From Isoetes taiwanensis (taxonomy: Eukaryota > Streptophyta > Lycopodiopsida > Isoetales > Isoetaceae): a DNA stretch of 64,000 bases. Location: assembly GCA_021234155.1 (NCBI GenBank), contig JAJEKV010000044.1, positions 11,045,764 to 11,109,763 of the forward strand. The letters are read 5' to 3'. The notes under the pieces were generated by a model. The model was not told the origin of the DNA. It did not search any database and was given only the letters and a program-made list of their open reading frames with translations. Positions 44,150 through 56,300 of the stretch are shown here, one piece after another (the first letter of the stretch is position 1; every line of letters starts with the position of its first letter). Both the position numbers and the translations under genes were made by a program.

Positions 44150-44938
44150 TGGTTGTATTCCAGCCATAAAAATTTTGACCATAAGACTGGATCCCCAAAG
44201 ACGCAGGGCTTACGTCCTTGGCATGACAACACCCGCCGCATGGCATTGCCGCGAGTCACAGTCTTCGAATGACCGACAATTCAACTGGCTCAAGCCATTT
44301 TGAAGAGCATTTATGTTGTTTGAATTGTGAATCGGTATGATGTATCGCATCTACACTTCCTTAATCTCTCACGGCCCGGGTAAATGGGAGACGGAATGGC
44401 ACCATCTCGCGGCTCTTCTCGATACTTTATTAATTCGCTTAATACCAAGCTTCGCTTCCGCTCGGCCGCACTCTCACCCACTCCTGCAAGATTTGCTCGT
44501 TGTTCGGCTTCACTTTTCCGTCATCTCACCCCAAAGATCATAGGCCGCTCTCTACTGACTCTTCCTGGGCCGTCTCCGGCTATCTCCCCGCTTCCCCTTC
44601 ATGGGCTCTCCTTTGATTTAGTTCCTGCACCTCCACAGAGGGAACAGAGGAGCAGAAGAGCAAGAGGCGCCGCCCAATTAATCCGGCGATTTATTCCCCG
44701 CCGGTCTTCATATTATTTCTTAATCCTCCGCTCCGGGAACTCCTGAGTGCACCCTTCCCTACTTTACTCGAGCCGCTTCTCCCGGCCATCATTGGCGCGA
44801 TTTTTCCCGGCCTTCGTTAGGCATGGTCGAGGGAGGAGAATTCTATCGACTGAAGTCGATGAAGAAGGCGGACTAATGTAATCACCGCCTTACACCACCG
44901 ATGGATCCTTTGGTTTTGCTCTTGCTATGGTTTCACGG
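44150..44938 (-). pseudogene. Histone H3-like gene, tandem copy 1 (minus strand)
   Basis: This is the first tandem copy of the gene described at 58,598-59,419. The start reads ATA-GCA-AGA (IARAKPKD) where copy 2 reads ATG-GCA-AGA (MARTKQ). Core traces include LSELIKYREE, RYIIPIHNSN, NALQ, CRSFEDC and the GVVMP segment before the C-terminus. The alpha-1 region is scrambled by small indels relative to copy 2. It cannot be translated as it stands. Confidence 0.55.
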
Positions 44939-45059
44939 ATGGCGCTTATACTCACGAACACCGACAAAATGGGGACAATCGGTACAGATAAATAGGTAAA
45001 AATGGTTAGCGTAAAATATGATGGTAACGCTTAAATAATTCAGAGCCTGAACTCCCTAA

Positions 45060-45970
45060 AAAAAATATCGGACAAAATACCTAACCTCAAAAACATCGTA
45101 ATAAAACACAGCCAAAACCAGATTCAAAGCGCCAGCCGATAGACACTTTGTTGATCGCGAACTCACTAAACTTACATTTCTTGCTCAGAATCCAACCCTA
45201 ATGCCATCAATAAAATAATGGAAGTCACAAGAATTTCCTCGCCTTCCATTAGCACTCTTAGTTCGATAATGGCCATTCGCTTTCCATGGTGGTCAGATAA
45301 ATGACTTCCTCCCCTCCATATTTAATATCCAACGTGATCTGAGAGGCGTCTATTATGAGTCCCTCAAACGGCTCCCCAAAAAGTACTTTTTCTCGCTTCC
45401 TTCGTCGAAGTTGACAATTAACGATAAATATTGTTTTGAAGAAAGTATCCGAACTTAAAGGAGGACTTAACTACGCTGACCTTCAGAAGGTTGACCGATG
45501 ATTCGTGGAATCGAACATCCTGTGTCGGAACCAAAAAAAATAGCCATCCACAAAATGTTAGGGGAGAAGTTAACGACATGTCTTCTGAGCTTTCGAACTT
45601 CCCCGCTACCATCCGAATATGTTAGCAACACCTCAAATCAGGAAGTGATTTTGAAACTCATCCTCATCTGCTAAACACATTCCCTCCGCTTTGCTCACGC
45701 CTATGCATTTCTTCATTGCACTACATTGTTCTCATTATCCGTGGTTTACAGTTCACTTAAAGGCAATTCAACCGCCTCAAGTTCTGGCTTTCCCCAATCT
45801 TTACGCTATAATCATGTCCAGAAACCAAATGCCTATACCCCGAAGGTCACTCGCGATCCATACCTTGAAAAAGGACAACGTGATACACCTATTGTGATAT
45901 TAAATTCACTAACACTTCTACCGAATGACATCCACGACGCCCGGAGCAAAACATAAAACCCAATAAATTT
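45060..45970 (-). pseudogene. Array unit 6, unrecognised product, copy 1
   Basis: This is the homologue of 59,650-60,480, where the frames are better. Traces in this copy include WLFFLVPTQDVRFHESSVN and VVKSSFKFGYFLQNNIYR (45,612-45,418). The 5' end lies below the hairpin module at 46,012-46,082. Confidence 0.4.
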
Positions 45971-46011
45971 GGTTTGTAAACACGGTCAACGAAAGAAATG
46001 AAAGATAAGAA

Positions 46012-46082
46012 GATCACACGACGCTAAACCATTCTCACGCCAGCTAAGTAGTCGACAGCCTACTTTCAAGGCTGCGGTGATC
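46012..46082. repeat. 71-base hairpin module upstream of unit 6
   Basis: GATCACACGACGC at 46,012 pairs with GCGGTGATC ending at 46,082. In copy 2 the pair GATCACACGACGC (60,547) and GCGTCGGTGATC (60,604-60,615) is nearly perfect over 69 bases. Confidence 0.7.
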
Positions 46083-46099
46083 CGCTTAAGGTGGTTACC

Positions 46100-47147
46100 A
46101 TTTAAGGGCAATTTTGGGAAGTCGCTTTTGGTGGAGATTAGCTCTTGGGCCATCGGCGGGGTATATGCATGTCGTATTGTTATACTTTCCACTTTCCGCC
46201 CAGAATTCAACTTGAACTTTTATCCTACCTATCCAATGTAACCCACGCCCCATCGCCGCCTCTTTGTCGCTTAACTCTATGCTCTCTCGCCTTGATAAGA
46301 TACTCACCCACTAACCCATTGGAGACAAAACCTCCCACTTCTTGACCTTGGGAGTTCCAGAATGGGGCAAGAACACGTAAAATTACAGGCAGAGACATGG
46401 ATTGTAGATGAGGAGTGAAGTGAGAGGATGGACGAGGCGACGGAGTGACAAGATGTAAGTTTGTTACGCCTAAAATTTGACAGGAAGCAGGACGCCGGAC
46501 AAGAGGAAGGCCAAAGTCACTATTATTTTACGGGCGGCTTAATTCTCAAAAATAATGGGCCATTAAAATGGTTGCAATAAAGCTTGTGCATCCCCATGAA
46601 AATATCATGGATGGCAATTCGCCATCCTTCACCAAGTAATAATCGGGACCAGAAAGGCAAACCTGATTGGTCCCGCGACCGACGGGAAATCTTATCTAAG
46701 ATAAGGGCCATTTTCAGATCCCAACCTGTCGAGATTTCCAATGGTGGGTTTCATCATGTGTTTCTCCTCACCGCATTCGTCATCCTTAATGTAATTTTTC
46801 AGGTGTCAATTTCAATCGGCTAATTAAATGCTGAAGATTTATATTAAACATATAAAATGATTGCCATAAGGTTACATTTGTGATTACAAGCGAGGATTTG
46901 TATTAAACATTTCAGACACACATGAGAACAAACTTTTATATACACCCTGCTTTCATTCCGTATGCCTATCAAAAGCAGATCCGGTCTGCCTCCTCCGCCA
47001 TTCTTATGATCACTGTATCGGTGGCCACCCGTCACTTTGCTGCCTCTATTTCATCCCATTCGAGGAAAAGCAAAACCATAATGATGCAGTTGTACCAAAT
47101 GTGGTAATAGCGTTTTCTCCATGTGCATCCCGCAAGCCCTTTGTGAT
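46100..47147 (-). pseudogene. Array units 7-8, unrecognised, truncated at the duplication junction
   Basis: Minus-strand traces include MALILDKISRRSRDQSGLPF (46,710-46,650) and GMHKLYCNHFNGPLF (about 46,595-46,550). Nearer the junction is the C-terminal sequence of the gene better preserved at 61,527-61,930. The region ends abruptly at about 47,147, where gypsy gag/pol sequence begins again. Confidence 0.4.
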
Positions 47148-47399
47148 GATACAGGACCCTAATAGCCAAGCAGAGGCAACAAGAGATTACCAAGATAGTA
47201 AGGCAAGCAGTGCTTAGCCCGAGAACAAATGCAGACAGACCTTTAGAGCCCCATATAGTGGCAATCAAGGGAAACAAATAGAGAAGAAGTGTGTGTCCTT
47301 CAAAGACAAACAGAAGGGTCAAACCACTCCAAAGCGCTACATCCTTCACAGCCATGCCCAAGGAAAAGAGACAGAGTGCATAGAAAAGCAGCCTTTGCT

Positions 47400-50300
47400 C
47401 GTGTTTCCAAACAAAGCCATAGGACAAAGAACCGCCCCATATGTCATGAGTGCGCCACAGCAGAGTTGGGAGATTGGGACACTCCCCTGGGACGACGACG
47501 GGCAGGAGGCCCACGACTACATCTCGTGGTGAGTGTCATATCTTTGCCGCGAATAGATATGCAGAGCAAGCAGAGCCGTAAGATAAAGTAATTTCCATTA
47601 AAGGGAAAGGCTAAGGCCAAGTCATTTATAGTCCTAATAGATTCTGAAGTAGCCATAACTTTGCATCTCCCGTATCGGTTCAAATGTTGAAGTTGAAACC
47701 ATTAAAGTCGTGCCAAGGCCCGCTGTCTTAGCAAGTGGAGCAAGAAGGCGTCTACAGTAAAAGAATCAACTTTTGACATCGACTTTGTCGATTAAGATCC
47801 GTGATGGGGGCGGAGGTAATGGGCATCCAAACATGACTTGATAATAGGTATGGAGTACCTTGGACCGTGCCAGGGCCATTATTGATTGGTGGGAGTTTTA
47901 AGGTGACCTTCCCAACACCGACGGCAAGATCATTGAGATACCGTGTAAAGAAGTTGTCCCCATCATGCGCAGTATGTCTTCTAAACGGCCGCTCAAGTGC
48001 ATCAAGAGTGAGCGGTGTAGCATACATCCTCAAGCTTGAGATTAGTGAGCCGAATGGAAGGAAGCAAAGAAGACAAGATGCTTTAAGTTGCCGGCAGGCA
48101 AATAGCTAAGTTGATCACTTGGAGTTCCACGATCTCTTTCCGTGATGAGATCAAGCAGCCCTCCTTATAGGAGTCGAAAAGCAGATAGCACTCAACCGAA
48201 CAAACCCGACAAGCAAGGCTCCATATAGAATGACAACGCAGAGTTGCTCCGAGCTAAAGAAGTAGCTTGTAGGAGTCGCCGACCTAGGTTTCATTAGACT
48301 CCAGTGTCTCGGCCGCTTTGGAGCGCCCATTCTTTTGTCAAGAAGAAGGATGGATCTTTGAGAATGTGCATAGACTATAGACATTGAATAAGCACACCAT
48401 TAAGAACAAGTATGCGCCCAAGATCGACGAATTTGATGGATCGCCTTCAAGGAGCAAAGATCTTCTCCAAAATCGAATTTAAGGTCGCTATCATCGATAC
48501 GCGATAAAGGAGGAGGATATCCACAAGACCGCCTTCGTGACGCAGTATGGGCATTATGAGTTCACGCTGATGCCTTCGGCTTATCAAAAATGCCCCAACG
48601 CTCATGAGGCTCATGAACCATATCTTCGTGGGAGTTCCCGGACACCTTTGTGATTGTTTTCTTTGATGACATTTTGGTGTATAGCGATCCCTTTGAAGAG
48701 CACGCGCAACACTTTGAGAAGGGTGCTAGAGAAGTTGAGGAGGCACCGCCAGGACGCCAAGTTGTCGGCGCCACCGCAAACGCAGAAGGTGGAATACCTT
48801 GGTCATGTGATCTCGCGTTGAAGGCATCTCGACGACCCCGCCAAGATTGAAGCAGTTGATTCAGTGGCCGGCCACCAAGAATGTGCACACCCAGGTCTAA
48901 GTTTTCTGCCTAGCAGTGGTACTACAGAAGTTCGCGGAAGAACTTTGTTAAGATAGCAGCCCCGGCATGCACTCGACGAGGGCGTAGAAGGTGAAAGATT
49001 GGGTAGAGCATTGGCACAAGAAAGCCCAAAAGGGATTTGAATTGTTGAAGGAAGCTTTAACAACAGCCCCAGCCTTTAAACCCCGCCGGACCGGAGAAAG
49101 ATAAGCTTGTAGCAACGGATGCGTAAGTAAGATAGCTAGCAAAAAGGCTTATGCAAGAAGAGCGTGTGGTAGCCGCATGATTCCGTGAAGATGAACGACG
49201 CCGAGACGCCACCTACCCAACGACGATCAGGAATTGCTTGCAGCTTGTCGCATTAAGAATATGGAGGCATTTACACTTTGGGAAGGAAGTTCCAATTGGA
49301 TACCGACCATCGTGAGCCTCCAATATGTATTCACGCAACCACACCCTCAACTGGAGGCAGCGGAGATGGATGGAGTTCCTCGAGGAATAATGACTTTGAT
49401 ATAGTCTACAAGCCGTGGAAACTCAATGTGGTAGCAGATGCGCGCTTTCAAGGCATCCCCCCGACAACTAGAGTGCATTGCAACGCACTTCGGACGCCTC
49501 CAAATGGGACTTTGGTAAGAGAGGATTGAAGAGTCCTTGCCAACGGATGTGGATTTCGTGGAAATATGGGCAAGCCTCTAAGGAAGCTAGAACAGATAAA
49601 GAGCGGGAGGCCTTCAAGCATTATAAGAAGGAAGGCAACCTCGTTATACCATAAGAACAAGTTGTGCTGCACTAATCATCAGTGTAAGGAAGTTGATCCT
49701 CCATGACACGCATAAATGTACCCCAATAGCGGGCCATGCGATTCATGAAAACATATTTCAAAAAGCGCAAGCAGCCTATTATTGGCCGAATGAAGAAGCA
49801 AATAGCTCGCTACATCAAGGAATGTCAATTATGCCGCCAGACTGGGGCGAGTTTTTCAATTCCTGTGGGCATTAGAGCCATTAGCAAAGGCCAAACGCTT
49901 AAGTGGGAGGTAATCGCGATGGATTTCATCACAGACTCCTTAAGAACAAATGAGAGGCAAGGATGCCTTGATGGTAGTGGTCGACAAGTTGTCAAAGATG
50001 GCACATTTTGTGCCTTGCGTGACCACGATACGCCTATGGATACAAAGAAAGCTCTTCACCAAAGAGATCTTCGTGCTTCATGGCATGCCAAGGGAGATTA
50101 TCTCCCACGAGATCCGGTTCATGAGTGCCTTTTGGCAAGACCTCTTTGGCGATAATTCGACAAGCTATCCATGAGCACGGGCGATCATCCCTCGCACGGA
50201 TGGCTGCTTACGGAGTTTAATCAAACAGATCTTAGAAGACATGCTACCTAAACTATGTCCGAATAAAGCAAAGTATGTGGGAAGAATTTATTCACTTGGT

Positions 50301-51857
50301 GGAGTTTGCATACAATAGCACCAAGCGTGAATCGCCCCAAATGTCGCCATTTATGATCAATTATGGCTATCAAGGTTTAACTCCGCATTAATTTGGCACA
50401 ACCCCCGCGGTCAAAAGTAGAAGTTTCAGCCAGATGTTGGCCGATATGCAAAGTACCGTGGAAGAGGTTCGAGGGTATCCGCTAGCAAGAAGAAGTCGAT
50501 TAAAAGAGCATCGCCGACAAGCATCGAACTAAGAGAGTTCAAAGTTGAGATGATGTTTGGCTCAAGATCAAGGTAAAGCAGCGGCTCAGGATTGGGAATT
50601 GCAAGAAGCTTGCTCCAAGGTGGGCCGGACCCTTCAATAATCAAGAGAGTAGGTAATCAATCCTACAAGTTAGAATTGCCAAAGACACCTAAAGATTCAT
50701 AAGGTCTTCCACGCGGAGTTTGTTGAAGAAGCATACCCAAATCCGCACGTTTGGACACTCCAACGCTGTTGGAAATGACTGAGGAGTACTGGAAATAGTT
50801 CCGTAAATGATTCTGATAAAGCTTTCAAGAAGACAAGGAGGTCTGAGTTCTCCAATACTTGGTCAAGTGGAAACACTTACCGCTGGAAGACGCCACGGGT
50901 ACTTAAGAAGGATTTGTAAAGCAAGCACTCCACAATTTATGGAGCAATGGGGACGCAAGGTCATCTCCAAGAAATCGGCTCGTGCATGTCGATTTTATGA
51001 GGTTAATTTTTGTATAGATTAACCCACGATGCAACCTATGCTTGGTATGGGTCGATGCGCAAGTTATCGATGATGAGACCACTACGGTGATCTCTAGGGC
51101 GCGGTGTAATGTCAATGTAGGCATGACCGCTCGCTTTGGGCGAAAGTGGAAGGTAGATTAGAAAGTCTACTGTCCCCACTTTAAGGAGACGCCCGAGAGA
51201 AAAGAGGTCATTAAGGAATGCATTGATAGGGAAAGCACCTTTAGCCCCATATATGTTTTTGATAGGAGGAATCCATCCTTCACGCCCCCACGCCGGAGAA
51301 GGATATCCTCCACCGGGCAACTAGAGGTGTAGGCATGAGCCGCATATAGGCATATAGGCCGCCTCCCCGCCATTATGGAAGATTCATCCCTCTTCCCACC
51401 GAGATTAGCCATGCATTCATGTAGATAGGTGGGTGGTCACCATATAACCAAAATTTATTAAACAATTAAAACGGTACTAACGTAGTGTCGCACTGCAGCC
51501 AAGAGAGCCCGAGGGCAAGGAGGTCGAATATTTAAGACTTGCAAACACAAGTTTTGTTGGAATGTGTTGCAAGGAATGAAGAGTACCCCTGGACAAGAAT
51601 TATAGATATGAAATGTTGAAATTTTGTCTAACTTAACATAGTGAATAACTTGTTAATGGTGTTTATGAATTGATAAGTATTCCATAATATAATAACGTAA
51701 TAATGTTCTAAAAAGTAATTACCTTTAGAGTAATCGTGATAAATGTATAAAGATTATATTGTAGGTATCACGCTGATTGCGTGCTGCGTTAGGAAGATCC
51801 CAAGGTGGAGACCCACCATGCCGCCGGCGACAAAGATCATTTCAAGGTGGGGGAGAA
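47400..51857 (+). pseudogene. gypsy pol (RT, RNase H, integrase, chromodomain-like), copy 2, 5'-truncated
   Basis: The order matches copy 1: RT from about 48,327 with the FFDDILVYS codons at about 48,659-48,685 (IVFFDDILVYSDPFEEHA). RNase H follows at about 49,190-49,440 (GRKFQLDTDHR and IVYKPWKLNVVADA). Integrase runs from about 49,736 (KKQIARYIKECQLCRQTG preserves the zinc-ligand CxxC that is lost in copy 1) to about 50,640 (KDALMVVVDKLSKMAHFVPC at 49,955). The chromodomain-like end is at about 50,850-50,990. There is no gag and no 5' LTR: it abuts the array sequence at 47,147. Confidence 0.8.
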
Positions 51858-53398
51858 TGTGACGCTTCCAAAGACAAGATAATGCCCCGTGACGCACATT
51901 GTATCGCCATCGCCACGCCACGCACACGCCACCCGATTGACGGTAACGCCAACGGATAGCCGTAAGTAGCCCTAGGGGCAACTTGCTAGGAGTGTTCATA
52001 TATTATTAATGTGCACATGTGCACATTAATGAGGGCACACCTTCCATGTTGGCATATTTTGCCACCTAGCCACTAAAGGCAAGTGGGGCCTTCCACTATC
52101 CCACATGCCAAATTGGGTAATTGGAAACCCTAGCCTAAACCCCATGTCTATTTAGGGTAGGAAAACCCTAGCTTGCTAGTTTTTTCGCCCTTAGGGTTTT
52201 AGAGCTCGCTTTGGCTGCCCCAGAGCCAAACCGCCCCGTGCCCTGCTTAATTGCACCATCGGGCCTCAATTCGACACCAAACAGGATGGTTGAACTCAGT
52301 CGAGGAGCCACCAAGGATCAGATGGTCAATTTAATAGCTTAAACCGCCTTCTAGTCATAGAATCAAGAGGTTTAGACTATTAAATTGCCCATAGTAGTTA
52401 TCTAGATCTTAGATTCGACACTAACCAAAGAACCTAACTCTATGATTGGATCTAGTTCTTTAGTTCTTCTCGCGGATATATTTGGATGATGTATTTCAGG
52501 AACTCCTTGTATTGGGAAGGGGGTAGAGGCCCCAAAGCTTGTAGTTGATGCTCCTAGAGTAGCCTCTCTAGCACAATCAGAGATTCGCCCGGTACAAGAG
52601 CCACACCCGGGGTGGGGTGAAGGGGCCGAATCGGCTAAAAAGGAGGTTCATGTCCTCGACTCTTGAACGATCCCCCGGGTGTGTAAAGCCCACCGGGGAT
52701 CATCATTGTGACTAGGTCTAATGGCTTACCACCGAAAAGCGGGTAAGGCATGGGCTCGACACCTGCGGAAGTGGTGTACACTTTCCGCTGGGTTCACTGA
52801 ATACCGCAAAGGGCCCTCTAGTCACCTTGAGTTAGCATGTAGATCTCCTCGGAGGGAGTGATCCCTACCGCCCCATCGAACCGGGAGGATGAGACCCGTG
52901 AATAGCCCCTTGGCTATGCATCCCATGCTGGCTACACAGTCCCTAACACTTTTCAAGCCTACTCGCAGTGTGCACCGTGAGGGGCGGATGGAGTGGACAA
53001 CCTTATGCCATGTTTATGCCAGCCAAATCCATTGCCATGAATTTCGCCTCTAACGGTCTCGAGACCCAAGCCGTCAGCCATCCTTTGAGTCCGAGCCCTG
53101 GGTAGGATCCCCTATGTGATGTGCCGATCTTTGTCTATGCAGATATGAGGGGACCATCCTTCGAGATGGTCACTGTGGATGTTGATGTATGTGCTATCGA
53201 CATGTATGTTTACGCTCCGCAGCCTAGGTAGGCCCCGAGGGAGACGGTAGAATGACACCTTCACTCTCCCTAATCGAGACTCGCTATACGGTGCAAAGAT
53301 ATGTGGAGGGTCTCCGTGACGCGATGGAGCCGAAAAGTGGGGAAGAACTTCCTCGCTTGTATACTCTGCGGAGTGAATCAGATACCTAGGACGCCACA
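51858..53398 (+). repeat. LTR3 of the gypsy family
   Basis: TGTGACGCTTCC to GACGCCACA, 1,541 bases, preceded by the purine tract. It carries the 26-base palindrome at 52,005-52,030 and the telobox-like cluster at about 52,120-52,200. It forms the 3' LTR of the truncated second copy. Confidence 0.88.
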
Positions 53399-56300
53399 AT
53401 CGCCCCAATAGCACAGTAATTCTTCACCACCAAGATCCTCGCTGTCACATAACCACCTCGCTTGTCAGCATGTCATCCGTCTAAAATTCTATCTGCTAAC
53501 CACTGATTTGCCTCTCCCCGGCTACTTAAGCATGAGAAGGTTGAATTCATTCTCTTCTTTCTTCTCAATTGTAAATCTGCTTCCTTTAGAAGATCATCTT
53601 CGCTTCCTTCAACCTCTTCATTAGAACACCCAAATTAGAAGATCATCTTGCTCCTTCAACCTCTTCATTAGAACACCCAACACTATGTCGAAGGGAGTTC
53701 TATCCTCTTGCGTTTTCCATTATCACGGTTGAGGATGTGGAGGCTATAGATGACAAATGGGAGGGACGTTAAGATTATAGAAGTGAGGAGCAAAGACTCT
53801 AACCATTTAAGGAGCACAAATGCAAGGACCTCAATTTTATACATATTAGCTTTGAACATATTAAACACACTTTCGCCGCTGGCCGCATCGCGGTCGGTTT
53901 GGATTCTGCCTTTGTCCGCTAGAACACATTAATGGTAATGTCCTACCGGAACACATTAATAACTATTCTAACTTCTAATCAGATATCACACCACGCTTGA
54001 ATCAAAAGATACGTAGCTTTAAAACCCTATGAAGGGTTTCCGCGTGATGGGCCTTGTCATTCTCTACCACCTGATATTGAAAATTAAAAATAGGAAACGA
54101 ATAAGACATTTGTCAAAAACTTTTTCCCATTGAAAAATAAAACCAATTACAAACATTAAAAAAGCAGGCCTAGAGGAGCCCTCCGATGCCTATGATCACG
54201 GGCAAGCTCTTCACGAGGGCGGTGATAATTTTTCTCACTCCTCCAACATGATTGCCCCCATTCCGCGAACCACGTTCTCATATTCTAAACCTTTATCTTC
54301 CTCAGCCGAGTTAAATTTCGGGCGACCTCTCCTCGGCTTCGGCATGGCCCTAAGCCTCTCTTGAGGTTATATCACAAATGCACCGGGCGCAAGGCAGTCC
54401 CTAAGACGACCCCGATTGTTATGCGCACTAAAATCACCTCTCAGAAGGCGCCTTTTCTCCGCCGCGAACCAGCTTGGCGGCGTCTTCATCATTCTTTTTT
54501 CTTTTAGAAGGCGGATCCGTTCCCTAAAACCCGTAGATATTCCGAATTTTCCCTCGGCCAAAACTTGGGAGACAAGATCCGGCGGGGGATAACCGAGCCG
54601 AGGCCATTGAAAGTGATGGGAGAACGGGAGGATGGCTGAGGGGATGTCGTAGAACGTAAGATGGCGGATAGGAGAAGACAAAGGCCTCGGACGCTTTATA
54701 TATAGAAACTAGAGATACGTTGGAATCTACCGCTATGAGCACCGATAAAGTTGTGTAATAATCCCACGAGGCTTAAATTATAGCATGCAATTAGGCAACG
54801 GTAGCCTATGTTCGCATCATGGGATCCGCTATATCCCAGCCGCATCGTATGCGTGTAAAAAAATTGCTGTTATTGTGGTAAACAAGACACGCCTTGGCAT
54901 GACGCTGTCATCCACAAGCCACGATGTGAATAGACGTTGTCATCCACATGCAACCGTGATTTACCCGCAAGTTATCACATAATCTAGCTAGATATTTGTG
55001 TTACATACACTTTCCATTAATAAATTATGAATTTATACATACAACCAGGTGTATCGCTAGAGATTGACGCAATGACGAAATCCATTGATTGCTACCTAAT
55101 TGCAAGAATGGCATTTCGCCGTGGTGATCTTTTTAATAAAACAAAACAAGAGAACGATAGAAGCAAGAAATAGAGCAAATTTTTCTTTTGAAACAAAAAA
55201 TATATATACAATGGCTACGGATTCTGTCATGATCCTCAGTGGGCCGTAAAGTCGCATTTCATCCTCCGCACAAGCTTCTTCTCCATATCTTCTAGCCATA
55301 AATATTGTGTGCGCTTAAATCGCCCGAATTCTCACGGCCATTGGCCTCCTCGCGACCGGTTAATGTTGCATGGAAGCTCAAGGTCTCGGCCATGCAAAGA
55401 GCCTCTAGTGAATTCTAATCATTCAATCATCCATCTTGGCCGACGAGACTACCGTTGGCTGCGGAACCTTCTTGAATCTTTTCATCACCACAAAGAAGGG
55501 TGATGTCCGCGGTAGCTCCGGGCCGCCACTGTCGAGGAGGATGAAGATGCCATCGAGGAGAAGGCGAAGGCGGAAGGCGAAGGGGAGAAGATGAGCGTAA
55601 GAAGGCTAAGGCGGAAGAGGATCTGAGGTTTAAAGCAAGATAGAAAAGTCTCTCTATTTATAATGTGGATTTTCAGAGTAGTTGAGTCACACGACGGGAA
55701 GGATGGGTCGAAAATCGACCGCTATTTCTCCGTCGTGGTGAGGAAAAAGGAGGAGCGCATTTCTTCTAACGCCGTTTTCTTCCAGAAAGCTCGGTGATAA
55801 TTTTATGATAATTTCCGTGATACAATCTATACATAAGTAATTTTACCGATACATAACTAAAGATAGAACTTCTCATTGAAGCAAAATAGAATCCAAGAGA
55901 TTTTACGCCGAAATCCATTGATTGCTACCTAATTGCAAGCAAGGCATTTGCCTGGGCGTGTGATATTTTAATAAAAATGTAACATACATTGGAACAACAG
56001 ATAGATAGAAGCAAAAATAGAGAAAACTTTTCTTTGAAGCAAAAATAGATAGATACAACGGCTAGGGGATCTTCATGATCCTCTAGCTGAACATTTTCAT
56101 GTCCCGCACCGGCCGTATAGGCTGTTCTCATCCTCCGGCCGGAGCTTCTTTCCATATCTTCTAAGGCCCTCATAAATCATGTGAGCAGCTTAATCGCCTT
56201 CGCCCTCGCTGCGCCGCTTCCTCTTGGTACATGGCTAATGTTTCCCACGAGCTCAACGCCTCGGCCGTCGCGGCAGCCCTCATGAAGGCTAATCCGCCGC

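Larger units (their letters stand above)
32711..47147. repeat. 14.4 kb tandem direct duplication, copy 1
   Basis: Starting in the end of gag (GGGACCCGTAATAA...GAGGCAACAAG), the sequence through pol, LTR2 and the minus-strand array up to TGTGATGATA at 47,147 recurs in the same order at 47,148-61,725. The period is 14,437-14,460 bases at every anchor compared: LTR starts 37,406/51,858 and the RT FFDDILVYS codons. Confidence 0.9.

Noticed and set aside
44338-44400. Using copy 1 alone to call the H3-like core
   Set aside because: The alpha-1 region of copy 1 is scrambled by indels. The call rests on copy 2, with copy 1 used only as a homologue.
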